64,000 nucleotides of DNA, taken from contig JABLXR010000017.1 of the NCBI GenBank assembly GCA_013178015.1, positions 48,969 to 112,968 of the forward strand. Reading direction: 5' to 3'. Position 1 is the stretch's first letter, and each line of letters starts with the position of its first letter. The position numbers and the translations under genes are program-made. The notes beneath the pieces were generated by a model. The model worked only from the letters and a program-made list of their open reading frames with translations. It was not told the origin of the DNA and made no database searches. Shown one piece after another: positions 34,371 to 41,365 of the stretch. Origin of the DNA: Anaerolineae bacterium (GTDB lineage Bacteria > Chloroflexota > Anaerolineae > DRVO01).

Positions 34371-36488
34371 ATGAGCAGGGTCAGGCCGCCAGCGTTAGCG
34401 TCTGTGGTTGTTCTCTTGCTGATCTGTACCTCATCTGCCAATGCCTGGACTCCCGAGGCCATCGCTCTGGACCCCAGCGTGAGAATGCCGGGCACGCAAC
34501 CGAACGGGGCGATCACATTCCAGTCGGCAACGAGTTGCACCTGCCACTTCAACTACGGGCTCCCATCGTTCGAGATCGGGTTCAACTGGCAGGGCTCGCT
34601 TATGTCTCAGTCTGCGCGGGACCCCCTCTTCCTGGCCAGCATGGTGGTGGCCGCCCAGGATTCCATTTGGGCTTTCGGCAACCCCAACGCCGTAGATCTG
34701 TGCGAGCGCTGTCACTTCCCGATGGGGTGGCTGCGGGGCCACTCCGACCCGCCCAACGGCATCAACTTCATGGGCCCCGACTGGGAAGGCGTGAGCTGCG
34801 ATCTCTGCCACCGCATGTACGACCCCTTCTTCCAGGCCACCTTCAACGGCGCGCGCGAGCGAGGAACCATCCCAGAGGGCGTCTACTGGGATGAGGCCAC
34901 CACCGCCTCTCACACGGCGCTCTCCACCACTCTCGTGCAGGATCGCGCGGAGTCGACCACGGTTCAGATGTTCAACGGATCGCCGTTCTACGACCCAGCG
35001 TACATGCCCCCCGCAGGCTACACTGAGGCCGGCTCTGGGCAGATGTTCGTCTCAGCAGCGCCCAGCTATCGCGCGTCTTTCGCCGATGCCGTGGCGGGGC
35101 ATGGTAGTCTCTACAGCCGGTTCCACAAGAGCAGGTACTTCTGTGGCACGTGCCACGACGTGTCCAACCCGGTTCTGGCCAACCAGGGCGCCGACCCAAG
35201 CAACGCACTTCCGGCAGAGACGCAGTCAGCGTTCGCCTACGCCCACGCTGAGCGGACCTTCTCCGAGTTCGCCCTGTCGGCATTCGGTCAGCCCGGCGGT
35301 GCCGCGGGCAGTGGCTACTTCGCCCCCGGCTCGATCAACACCGCCCAACCGGGTGACCTGATCGCCTCCTGTCAGGACTGCCACATGCGCGATGCGGAGG
35401 GGTATGCTACTTCCACCTCTCTGACCCGGCCCACTGACAGCACCGAGCACCCGAATAGCGGCCTGCCCGTCCACGACATGACCGGAGGTGGCGCCTGGGT
35501 GGCCAGCATCCTCGCCAGCGTGGTTTCCGGGTCGGCCAGCTACGACGCCACGAACGCTAGCCTGCTGGGACAGGGGCCGCAGGTCTTGACGCTCGACCTG
35601 ACCCAGGGAGCGCCGTTGAACTGGGTAGCTCTACAAGCCGGCGCCGGTCGTGCCAGGCAACAGCTCCAGGTGGCCGCGTCTTTGGAAGACGTAGTCTACT
35701 ACCGCAACATGGGTACTCTCTCGTTCCGCATCCGGAACCACACCGGCCACAAGCTACTCACCGGCTACCCCGAGGGACGCCGCATGTTCGTCAACATCAG
35801 GGTATTCGATACCGCCAAGATCGCCCTGCCCATTCCGGTTTATGAGATCAATCCCTACGACTACACCGTGGGTACGCTCAAAGGTCTGCCTGGCGTCGCC
35901 AGCAGCCCTGCTCTGCAGGCCGATGAGAGGTACGAGGACAGGCTGGTGTACGAAGCCAAAGGCAGCAGTTCCCTGACCGGCGAGGCGCGGACGTTCCACT
36001 TCGCCCTGACCACCGGCCGCTACAAGGACAACCGCATCCCGCCAGCAGGTTTCGACGTCGCCAGCTCGGCAGCACGCTTGGCCGACCCTGTCTACAACGG
36101 CGTCTCCGCCTTGAACTACTTCACGGTGGACGAGTACGCGGGCGGCTACGATGACGTTCTGGTGACCGGTCTGCCTCTGAACGCCACTAGTGTGGAGGTG
36201 ACGCTGTTCTACCAGACCACTACCCGCGAGTACGTCGAGTTCCTGCGCGACGAGATCAATGGCACCGCCACCACGCTGGTGGGCACCGGCGCCGGCGGCG
36301 ACCCTCCTTACATCGTGAGCACGGATGGGTTCTTCTCCCACCTCCGGGGCTGGGGGGACACCATCTGGAACCTCTGGCTCCACAACAAGGACCTGCCCGG
36401 CGCGGCGCCCATACGGATGGCCAGCGCAACCGCGGCCGAGTCCCAAGTCACCATGACCTTCTTGCCGCTCGTAACCCGACAGCGGTGA
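34371..36488 (+). CDS. Secreted multihaem cytochrome c family protein
   Basis: The ATG at 34371 follows AGGAGG by 8 nt. The 705-residue protein has a signal peptide (A-L-A-S-V-V-V-L-L-L-I-C with cleavage near S-S-A-N-A). Four canonical haem-binding motifs follow: C-E-R-C-H (111-115), C-D-L-C-H (143-147), C-G-T-C-H (258-262) and C-Q-D-C-H (334-338). A fifth site reads C-T-C-H (56-59), one residue short of CxxCH. The C-terminal half is beta-rich (F-R-I-R-N-H-T-G-H-K-L-L-T-G-Y-P-E-G near 450) with extra His ligands, a pattern seen in cytochrome c554/NrfB-like proteins. It ends T-F-L-P-L-V-T-R-Q-R, resembling the tail of the giant secreted protein. Role in extracytoplasmic electron transfer; partner unknown. 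Confidence 0.82.
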   Translation: MSRVRPPALASVVVLLLICTSSANAWTPEAIALDPSVRMPGTQPNGAITFQSATSCTCHFNYGLPSFEIGFNWQGSLMSQSARDPLFLASMVVAAQDSIWAFGNPNAVDLCERCHFPMGWLRGHSDPPNGINFMGPDWEGVSCDLCHRMYDPFFQATFNGARERGTIPEGVYWDEATTASHTALSTTLVQDRAESTTVQMFNGSPFYDPAYMPPAGYTEAGSGQMFVSAAPSYRASFADAVAGHGSLYSRFHKSRYFCGTCHDVSNPVLANQGADPSNALPAETQSAFAYAHAERTFSEFALSAFGQPGGAAGSGYFAPGSINTAQPGDLIASCQDCHMRDAEGYATSTSLTRPTDSTEHPNSGLPVHDMTGGGAWVASILASVVSGSASYDATNASLLGQGPQVLTLDLTQGAPLNWVALQAGAGRARQQLQVAASLEDVVYYRNMGTLSFRIRNHTGHKLLTGYPEGRRMFVNIRVFDTAKIALPIPVYEINPYDYTVGTLKGLPGVASSPALQADERYEDRLVYEAKGSSSLTGEARTFHFALTTGRYKDNRIPPAGFDVASSAARLADPVYNGVSALNYFTVDEYAGGYDDVLVTGLPLNATSVEVTLFYQTTTREYVEFLRDEINGTATTLVGTGAGGDPPYIVSTDGFFSHLRGWGDTIWNLWLHNKDLPGAAPIRMASATAAESQVTMTFLPLVTRQR

Positions 36489-36530
36489 CCGGCAGAGCGC
36501 TGGCGGGCACATCGGAGAGGCACAATCGCT

Positions 36531-36568
36531 GCCATCGGGGCGCGACCCTGGTGTCGCCCCCCGATGGC
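36531..36568 (+). terminator. Strong terminator hairpin behind the cytochrome gene
   Basis: GCCATCGGGGCGCGAC (36531-36546) pairs with GTCGCCCCCCGATGGC (36553-36568) with one mismatch around a CCTGGT loop. It starts 42 nt after the stop codon. No U-run follows. Confidence 0.6.
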
Positions 36569-36778
36569 CTGGGCCCACCAGCCTGGGCAGCGGCCGTGTA
36601 CACAAGCAGAAGCGGGCACTTCCTCCACCGCTCCCTCGCTCCTCTCAGTTCGGACCAGCTCACCCCGAGCAGCCTCTACGCGTAGCTCCTCCATACCCAG
36701 ACGGAGGCTGCTTAGGCTTCCCCTTGCCGGTGGCCTCGGGTATACTCCGGCCCCTGACCGACAGACTCAGAGGAGCTT

Positions 36779-38275
36779 ATGCCCCGTCTGCCCAGCGGCG
36801 CTCCCGCCACCGGCCCACTGACCGTCGCCGTCTTCGCCCTTACCTTCACCCTCCTGCTCGCCCTGTCCAGCGCCCATCAGGCCCAGGCGACCCCGGCGGC
36901 CCCTCCGGCCTTGCCCCAGGTGGAGCCTTCGCCCCCGGGCGGCACCGCCCCCACAGCCCCAACGACCACCTCGCTGCCGACGCCGGACCGCCCGGCAGCC
37001 GCGGCCGCCTCCACTTCCCAGGCCCGCTATCGGGCCACCTCTGGGGCCCGGGAGACCGTAGCCGCCCTGGCAGCCACTGCTCAAGCCCAGGCGACCAGAC
37101 AGGCTGCCTTCGGCCGGGCCAGCACCACTCAGGCCGAGGCCACCTCCCGGGCGGAGGCGCGCAGGGCCGCCGAAGCAGCAACGGAGCAGGCCGCGATGGC
37201 CCTGGCCGCCCAGGCGGCGGCGACGGCCACGGCAGAAGCAGTACCTGCCACCGCCACCCCCGAGCCACAGACCGTCGCCCAGGCCGAAACCCCCAGTGAG
37301 CCCCCAGCCGAGCCGGCCGCCCCTCCTCCACCGCCCCCTGCCGCGACCCACCCACAGGTTCCCCGGCTGGTCCTGGCCAGCTATCTCGCCTGGTACGACT
37401 CCGATAGCTGGGACGGCTGCAACATCAGCGGGGGCGACCGGCCACTGGAGCCCTATCACTCAGACGATCCGGGCGCCATCGGCCGGCACGTCCGCATGGC
37501 CATCGAAGCGGGCATAGACGGGTTCCTCCTGCACTGGTTCGCCCCCGGCGATCGGACCGACGCCAACATGTCGCGCCTCTTGGAGCAGTCCCAGGGGACG
37601 GGCTTCCAGTCCTCGGTGGTCTTCTTGCGCCACATCTGGCACGGATCGCCGGCCCCCACCAAGGACAACGTGGCTGACGCCCTCAGCCACATCATCGCCA
37701 GCTACGGGACCCACCCCAACTTCCTCCGGCTGGAGGGCAAGCCGGTGATCTTCTTCTCCGACATGTACCGCGTGCCCACCGGGGGCTCGAGCCCGCAGGC
37801 AGCGTGGCAAGAGATCCGCGACCGGGTGGATCCCCACCGCGACACCTGGTGGATCGCCGAGGGGCTGGACCCGTCTTACCTTTCCGTCTTCGACGGGCTC
37901 TACGTCTACAAGATAACGCATGCCAGCGACCCGGCCGCCTACCTCAAGGCCGGCCGGTGGGCCGAGGCCGTCCGGCAGGCCGAGGCATCCGCCGGACAGC
38001 CCAAGCTCTGGGTGGGGACCATCTCCCCCGGCTACGACGACCGGCACGCCGGCTGCAAATCCGACGTGCGGGTGCCGTCCGGGGCCCAGTACCGTGACCG
38101 CGAGGGTGGTGCCTTCTACCGAGCCACTTACGACGCTGCCGTAGCCAGCAACCCCGATTGGCTCCTGGTCCAGAGCTTCAACGAATGGGTGGAGGGCACC
38201 TACGTCGAGCCCAGCGTGCAGTACGGTGATCTGTACCTGCAGCTGACGCGGGAACTGGCCCAGGCGTTCCGCTAG
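36779..38275 (+). CDS. GH99-like secreted protein with long Ala/Thr-rich linker
   Basis: The 498-residue protein has a signal peptide or anchor (L-T-V-A-V-F-A-L-T-F-T-L-L-L-A-L). A Pro/Thr region and then an Ala/Gln/Arg-rich segment (about 75-170), likely helical, follow. A Pro-run leads into the catalytic-type domain from ~195: L-V-L-A-S-Y-L-A-W-Y-D, then D-D-P-G-A-I-G-R-H-V-R-M-A-I-E-A-G-I-D-G-F, and near the end S-F-N-E-W-V-E-G-T-Y-V-E-P. This fits the GH99 endo-alpha-mannosidase/GH71-like TIM barrels where the late Glu pair is catalytic. Substrate may be a mannose-containing glycan, an inference. ATG follows GAGGAG. Confidence 0.75.
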   Translation: MPRLPSGAPATGPLTVAVFALTFTLLLALSSAHQAQATPAAPPALPQVEPSPPGGTAPTAPTTTSLPTPDRPAAAAASTSQARYRATSGARETVAALAATAQAQATRQAAFGRASTTQAEATSRAEARRAAEAATEQAAMALAAQAAATATAEAVPATATPEPQTVAQAETPSEPPAEPAAPPPPPPAATHPQVPRLVLASYLAWYDSDSWDGCNISGGDRPLEPYHSDDPGAIGRHVRMAIEAGIDGFLLHWFAPGDRTDANMSRLLEQSQGTGFQSSVVFLRHIWHGSPAPTKDNVADALSHIIASYGTHPNFLRLEGKPVIFFSDMYRVPTGGSSPQAAWQEIRDRVDPHRDTWWIAEGLDPSYLSVFDGLYVYKITHASDPAAYLKAGRWAEAVRQAEASAGQPKLWVGTISPGYDDRHAGCKSDVRVPSGAQYRDREGGAFYRATYDAAVASNPDWLLVQSFNEWVEGTYVEPSVQYGDLYLQLTRELAQAFR

Positions 38276-38326
38276 AACACCGGCCGACTATGGGTCGCTA
38301 TGCTGCATGGAGCGTCTGTTCGCGAA

Positions 38327-38339
38327 GTGAAGCATCTCC
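38327..38339. repeat. Inverted partial copy of repeat family A
   Basis: GTGAAGCATCTCC is the exact reverse complement of GGAGATGCTTCAC at 38371-38383, so the region can form a 13-bp stem with a 31-nt loop between the two convergent genes. Confidence 0.6.
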
Positions 38340-38359
38340 CGTGATCCCTAGACGCCTAT

Positions 38360-38430
38360 TCGAGTGGGCTGGAGATGCTTCACTACGTTCAGCATGACAC
38401 AAGCTCCGTGGCTAGCGACAGGGCAGTGAC
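38360..38430. repeat. Family A repeat, copy 1 (AGATGCTTCACTACGTTCAG type)
   Basis: 71 bp, nearly identical to 38447-38517 (the first 44 bp are the same). The core AGATGCTTCACTACGTTCAG followed by CATGAC is a known type of dispersed bacterial intergenic repeat, on the other strand reading CTGAACGTAGTGAAGCATCT. Confidence 0.75.
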
Positions 38431-38446
38431 TATCTGAGAGGCCTTC

Positions 38447-38517
38447 TCGAGTGGGCTGGAGATGCTTCACTACGTTCAGCATGACACAAGCCCCGTGGCT
38501 AGCAGCGGGGCAGTGAC
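38447..38517. repeat. Family A repeat, copy 2
   Basis: Direct repeat of 38360-38430 with a period of 87 bp. Differences cluster near the end (CAGCGGGGCAGTGAC against GACAGGGCAGTGAC). Confidence 0.75.
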
Positions 38518-38593
38518 TGCTGGACCGGTGCTCTGGACCCACCTGACCACCCGCGCACCGACGGGACTCGATGGGGGCAGGCTGGACTGCGCC

Positions 38594-39295
38594 CTACTCC
38601 TCCTCGATCTCCACTGTGAAGAGGGTATCGCCCGGGTAGGAGGGGTTCTCGCGCGGATCCCGCAACCGCAGGGACAGAGCTACATCCATCCCCTCCACCA
38701 CTCTGCCGAAGATGGTGTGGGCCCCGTTGAGCCAGGGCGTGGGAACGAAGGTGATGAAGAACTGGCTGCCGTTAGTGTTGGCCCCGGCGTTGGCCATGGC
38801 CAGCAGACCGGGCTCATCGAAGGCAAGACCGGGGTCTATCTCATCCTCGAAGCGGTAACCGGGGCCGCCGCTCCCGGTGCCGGTCGGGTCGCCCCCCTGG
38901 GCCATGAAGTCCGCCAGCACCCGGTGGAAAGTGGTGTTGTCGTAGAAGCCCTCGCGGGCCAGGAAGACGAAGTTGTTGACCGTCTTAGGCGCCCAATCCG
39001 CGAACAGCTCCACCCGGATGTCCCCCTTCTCCGTCTTGAGAGTGGCGAAGTAGGTCTTTGCCGTGTCGATGGTCATCGGGGGCGGGCTGGTCCACTGCTT
39101 AGGCGCGGGCATGCTGCTCTCTCCCTGAGTCGGGGTAGCGATCTCCGGGTAGGCGGTGGCGCGGATGCGGGCGGCCTGAGTGGCCTGTACACCCGCATCC
39201 GGTGTGCTCCCACCACAGCCGGCCAGGAGGTGCCCCGGCACCAACCCGGCGAGAATCAGGAATGCCCGCCTGCAGCGCAACGTGGCTGGTGGCAT
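38594..39295 (-). CDS. Cyclophilin-type peptidyl-prolyl isomerase lipoprotein
   Basis: I chose the ATG at 39295, preceded by AAGGAAGA; the frame continues upstream to 39394 without support. The ~233-residue protein has a signal with lipobox L-L-A-G-C and a Gly/Ser/Thr linker. The cyclophilin domain follows: [32 protein letters not shown] (active-site Arg, Phe, Met, Gln) and N-G-S-Q-F-F-I-T. It would catalyse cis-trans prolyl isomerisation outside the cytoplasmic membrane. It starts 141 nt downstream of msrA's stop on the same strand, so both may belong to extracytoplasmic protein care. Confidence 0.92.
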   Translation of the reverse strand: MPPATLRCRRAFLILAGLVPGHLLAGCGGSTPDAGVQATQAARIRATAYPEIATPTQGESSMPAPKQWTSPPPMTIDTAKTYFATLKTEKGDIRVELFADWAPKTVNNFVFLAREGFYDNTTFHRVLADFMAQGGDPTGTGSGGPGYRFEDEIDPGLAFDEPGLLAMANAGANTNGSQFFITFVPTPWLNGAHTIFGRVVEGMDVALSLRLRDPRENPSYPGDTLFTVEIEEE

Positions 39296-39436
39296 GGTAC
39301 TCTTCCTTGGAGTGGGGATCCCTGGCGCCTGCCTCCCCCACCGGTCAGGAGGCCGGCGCGCGCTGAGGATAGTGACCGCGCCGCGCGCTGTCAAGGTGGG
39401 CGGCGCGGTCAGGTGCGTAGCTGGACGGGCTTCAGC

Positions 39437-40252
39437 CTATCGCGCCCGGCGCCCCACCAGGGCCAGCAGAGCCTGGTTGGCCTGGGGCGAGAGGCCATAG
39501 CTGCTTAGCTCTTGGCGCAGCACTTCGACCTCCCCATACCCGCCCAGGTATCCGTTGGCTCGGGCGGCGGCAGTGGAGTCCACGATATCGGCCTCGTCGG
39601 GGTACATGGCCTGGAACTCCCGCATGATCTCTGGCGTGTTGCGCAGGAAGTACTTCTGATGGTAGCCCTCGGCTAGGTAGAAGTGGTCCAGTGGCTTCAC
39701 TTCGGTGTAGATTCCCTCTCCAGAGGCGCGCTCCAGCCCCTCCTTCGACTCGAGGATCGCCCGTTTCTGGTCCTCGTCCTGGTAGAAGGCGATGGAGGCA
39801 TACTGGCGTGACCACGGCCGGCGCGAAGGGTTGTGGCTGCTCCAGAACACATCCAGCAGTTGCTCGAAGCTGACGCGCTCGGGATCGTAGTCCACCTGGA
39901 CCGTCTCACTGTGATCGCCGAGGTCATAGTAGGTGGGGTTCGGCTTGGTGCCGCCGGCGTAGCCCACGCGGGTGCGGACCACTCCGGCCATACTCCCGAA
40001 CCGGGAGTCGGGACCCCAGAATCAGCCCAGAGCGAAGGTGGCCGTCTTCACCTGTGCGGGCTGGGCTCTATCTATGGGCGGCGCGTTCGTCTCAGGCCTG
40101 GGTTCGGCTGCCATAACGTCACTCTCCTGATTCATGCTAACGGAGACGATTAGAAGTGAGAACACCAGCAGGCCGAGCAACAGCAGGAGCCTGCTGAGGC
40201 GGACATTGAGGGTGCGGCTTGAGAACAGCTGGACACCTCCTCCAGAAGTCAT
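39437..40252 (-). CDS. msrA: Selenocysteine-containing, membrane-targeted methionine sulfoxide reductase A (UGA recoded at 40022-40024)
   Basis: Reading one in-frame TGA as selenocysteine gives a 271-residue MsrA. Residues 1-60 are a basic start, a Leu-rich membrane/signal segment and a hydrophilic linker. Then come V-K-T-A-T-F-A-L-G, Sec77, F-W-G-P-D-S-R-F-G: the catalytic G-C-F-W-G motif with TGA in place of the Cys codon. Downstream the family is intact: V-G-Y-A-G-G-T, G-D-H-S-E-T-V-Q-V-D-Y-D-P, H-N-P-S-R-R-P-W-S-R-Q-Y and E-G-Y-H-Q-K-Y. The whole protein has no Cys, so Sec would be its only redox residue. A SECIS-like hairpin lies just after the TGA. MsrA repairs Met-S-sulfoxide. The alternative is a pseudogene with a Cys-to-stop mutation, less likely given the hairpin and the intact frame. 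Confidence 0.88.
39992..40008 (-). promoter_or_regulatory. Putative bacterial SECIS hairpin inside msrA
   Basis: On the mRNA strand ACTCCCGGTTCGGGAGT folds into a perfect 6- to 7-bp stem with GGUUC (or GUU) at the tip. It begins 13 nt after the TGA. Counting the U of UGA as 1, the loop GGU is at 23-25; in the E. coli fdhF element it is at 22-24. SelB recognises a GGU-type apical loop at this distance. Confidence 0.8.
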
Positions 40253-40260
40253 ATCGTACT

Positions 40261-40290
40261 AGTATACGACCGGGGGCGATGGTGGACCAA
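40261..40290 (-). promoter_or_regulatory. Possible msrA promoter
   Basis: On the minus strand TATACT (40266-40261) is spaced 18 nt from TTGGTC (40290-40285). Transcription would start at about 40253-40254, at the ATG at 40252, implying a leaderless message, or translation from a CTG at 40228 behind the GGAGGAGG at 40243-40236. Promoter call is by eye only. Confidence 0.4.
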
Positions 40291-40371
40291 TACCTACCAG
40301 ACACGCATGCACACTGAACGCACAGGTAGCCCATCCAGGTTAGTCATCGCGGCGGACCATGGAGGGAGGCA

Positions 40372-41310
40372 GTGAGGGTGGTCAGTTCTCGATCGTTAGG
40401 CCTGGCCCTGAGCCTAGGCGCGGGGGTGGTGGCCATATCCTTCGCCGCCATCTTCATCCGGCTGGCGCAGGGCGAGGGCATGCCCTCGCTGGCCATCGCC
40501 GCCTGGCGGCTGATCCTAGCGTCGGCGCTGCTATCCCCCTATGCGTGGGCCACTCGGCGGGAGGAGATCGGGCGCGTTTCTGGCCGGGAGTGGGTACTGC
40601 TGGCCGGGGCCGGAGCCTTCCTGGGCTTCCACTTCGCGACCTGGATAGCCTCTCTGCGCTACACCTCGGTGGCCAGCTCCGTGGTGCTGGTCACCACCGG
40701 ACCGGTGTTCGTGGGCCTGGGCTCGTGGCTGCTGCTGGGGGAGCGGCCCGGGGCAGGGACGATCGCGGGCATCGCCGTTGCCGTCGTCGGCAGCATTGCC
40801 ATCGGCTGGGGCGACCTGGGCCGGGGCAGCCTGCACCTCCTCGGCGACGTGCTGGCCCTCTTTGGCGCGGTCATGATGGCCGGCTACCTGATGATCGGGC
40901 GCCGGGTGCGAGCGGGACGTTCCCTGGTGGCCTACACCGCAGCGGTGTACGCCCTGTCGGCGGCCACCCTGCTGCTTCTGGCGCTGGTCGCCCGGCAGCC
41001 GCTGCTTGGATTCAGCCTTCGCGGTTACGGGTGGGTGCTGGGCATGGCCCTCGTATCTCAGCTGGTGGGCCATTCCGCCCTCAACTGGGCCCTGCGCCAC
41101 ATCTCCGCCACCTACGTGGCCATGGTCACCATGGCCGAGCCCATCGGCTCCGGCCTGCTCGCCTACCTTATCTTCGGGGAAGGCGTCGCCGGCTCCACGG
41201 CGGTAGGAGCAGTGCTGATTCTAGCCGGCATCTACATCGCTTCCCAGGACGAGCTTCGCCCCCGACTCAGGCAGAGTAATGCCACGCAGGTGACAGAACG
41301 GCCATTATGA
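40372..41310 (+). CDS. DMT-superfamily (EamA) transporter
   Basis: The 312-residue product starts with GTG directly behind GGAGGGAGGCA. It has ten hydrophobic helices in two homologous halves. The first half has F-A-A-I-F-I-R-L-A and W-R-L-I-L-A-S-A, the second G-W-V-L-G-M-A-L-V-S-Q-L-V-G-H-S-A-L-N-W-A-L-R-H and A-E-P-I-G-S-G-L-L-A-Y-L. E-P near the ninth helix is typical of EamA permeases. Such transporters export amino acids or metabolites; the substrate is not inferable. It is divergent from msrA across ~119 nt and followed after 55 nt by the AGE-family gene. Confidence 0.9.
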   Translation: MRVVSSRSLGLALSLGAGVVAISFAAIFIRLAQGEGMPSLAIAAWRLILASALLSPYAWATRREEIGRVSGREWVLLAGAGAFLGFHFATWIASLRYTSVASSVVLVTTGPVFVGLGSWLLLGERPGAGTIAGIAVAVVGSIAIGWGDLGRGSLHLLGDVLALFGAVMMAGYLMIGRRVRAGRSLVAYTAAVYALSAATLLLLALVARQPLLGFSLRGYGWVLGMALVSQLVGHSALNWALRHISATYVAMVTMAEPIGSGLLAYLIFGEGVAGSTAVGAVLILAGIYIASQDELRPRLRQSNATQVTERPL

Positions 41311-41365
41311 GGCATTGTTTCAGGCAGGCCGGAGCTTCGGCCCATTCATCCGTGCGAGGACGGCT

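Larger units (their letters stand above)
38276..38593. other. Intergenic region occupied by repeat family A
   Basis: Between the convergent GH99-like and cyclophilin genes lie two direct copies of a 71-bp repeat and a short inverted piece; both are listed separately. No gene is supported here. Confidence 0.6.

Noticed and set aside
38360..38517. CRISPR array
   Set aside because: Only two copies of a 71-bp unit with a 16-bp spacer; a dispersed intergenic repeat explains it better.
39437..39991. Short MsrA starting at the ATG at 39991
   Set aside because: It lacks the catalytic motif altogether; the in-frame upstream part supplies T-F-A-L-G before the TGA and F-W-G after it, so the short form is an artefact of stopping at TGA.
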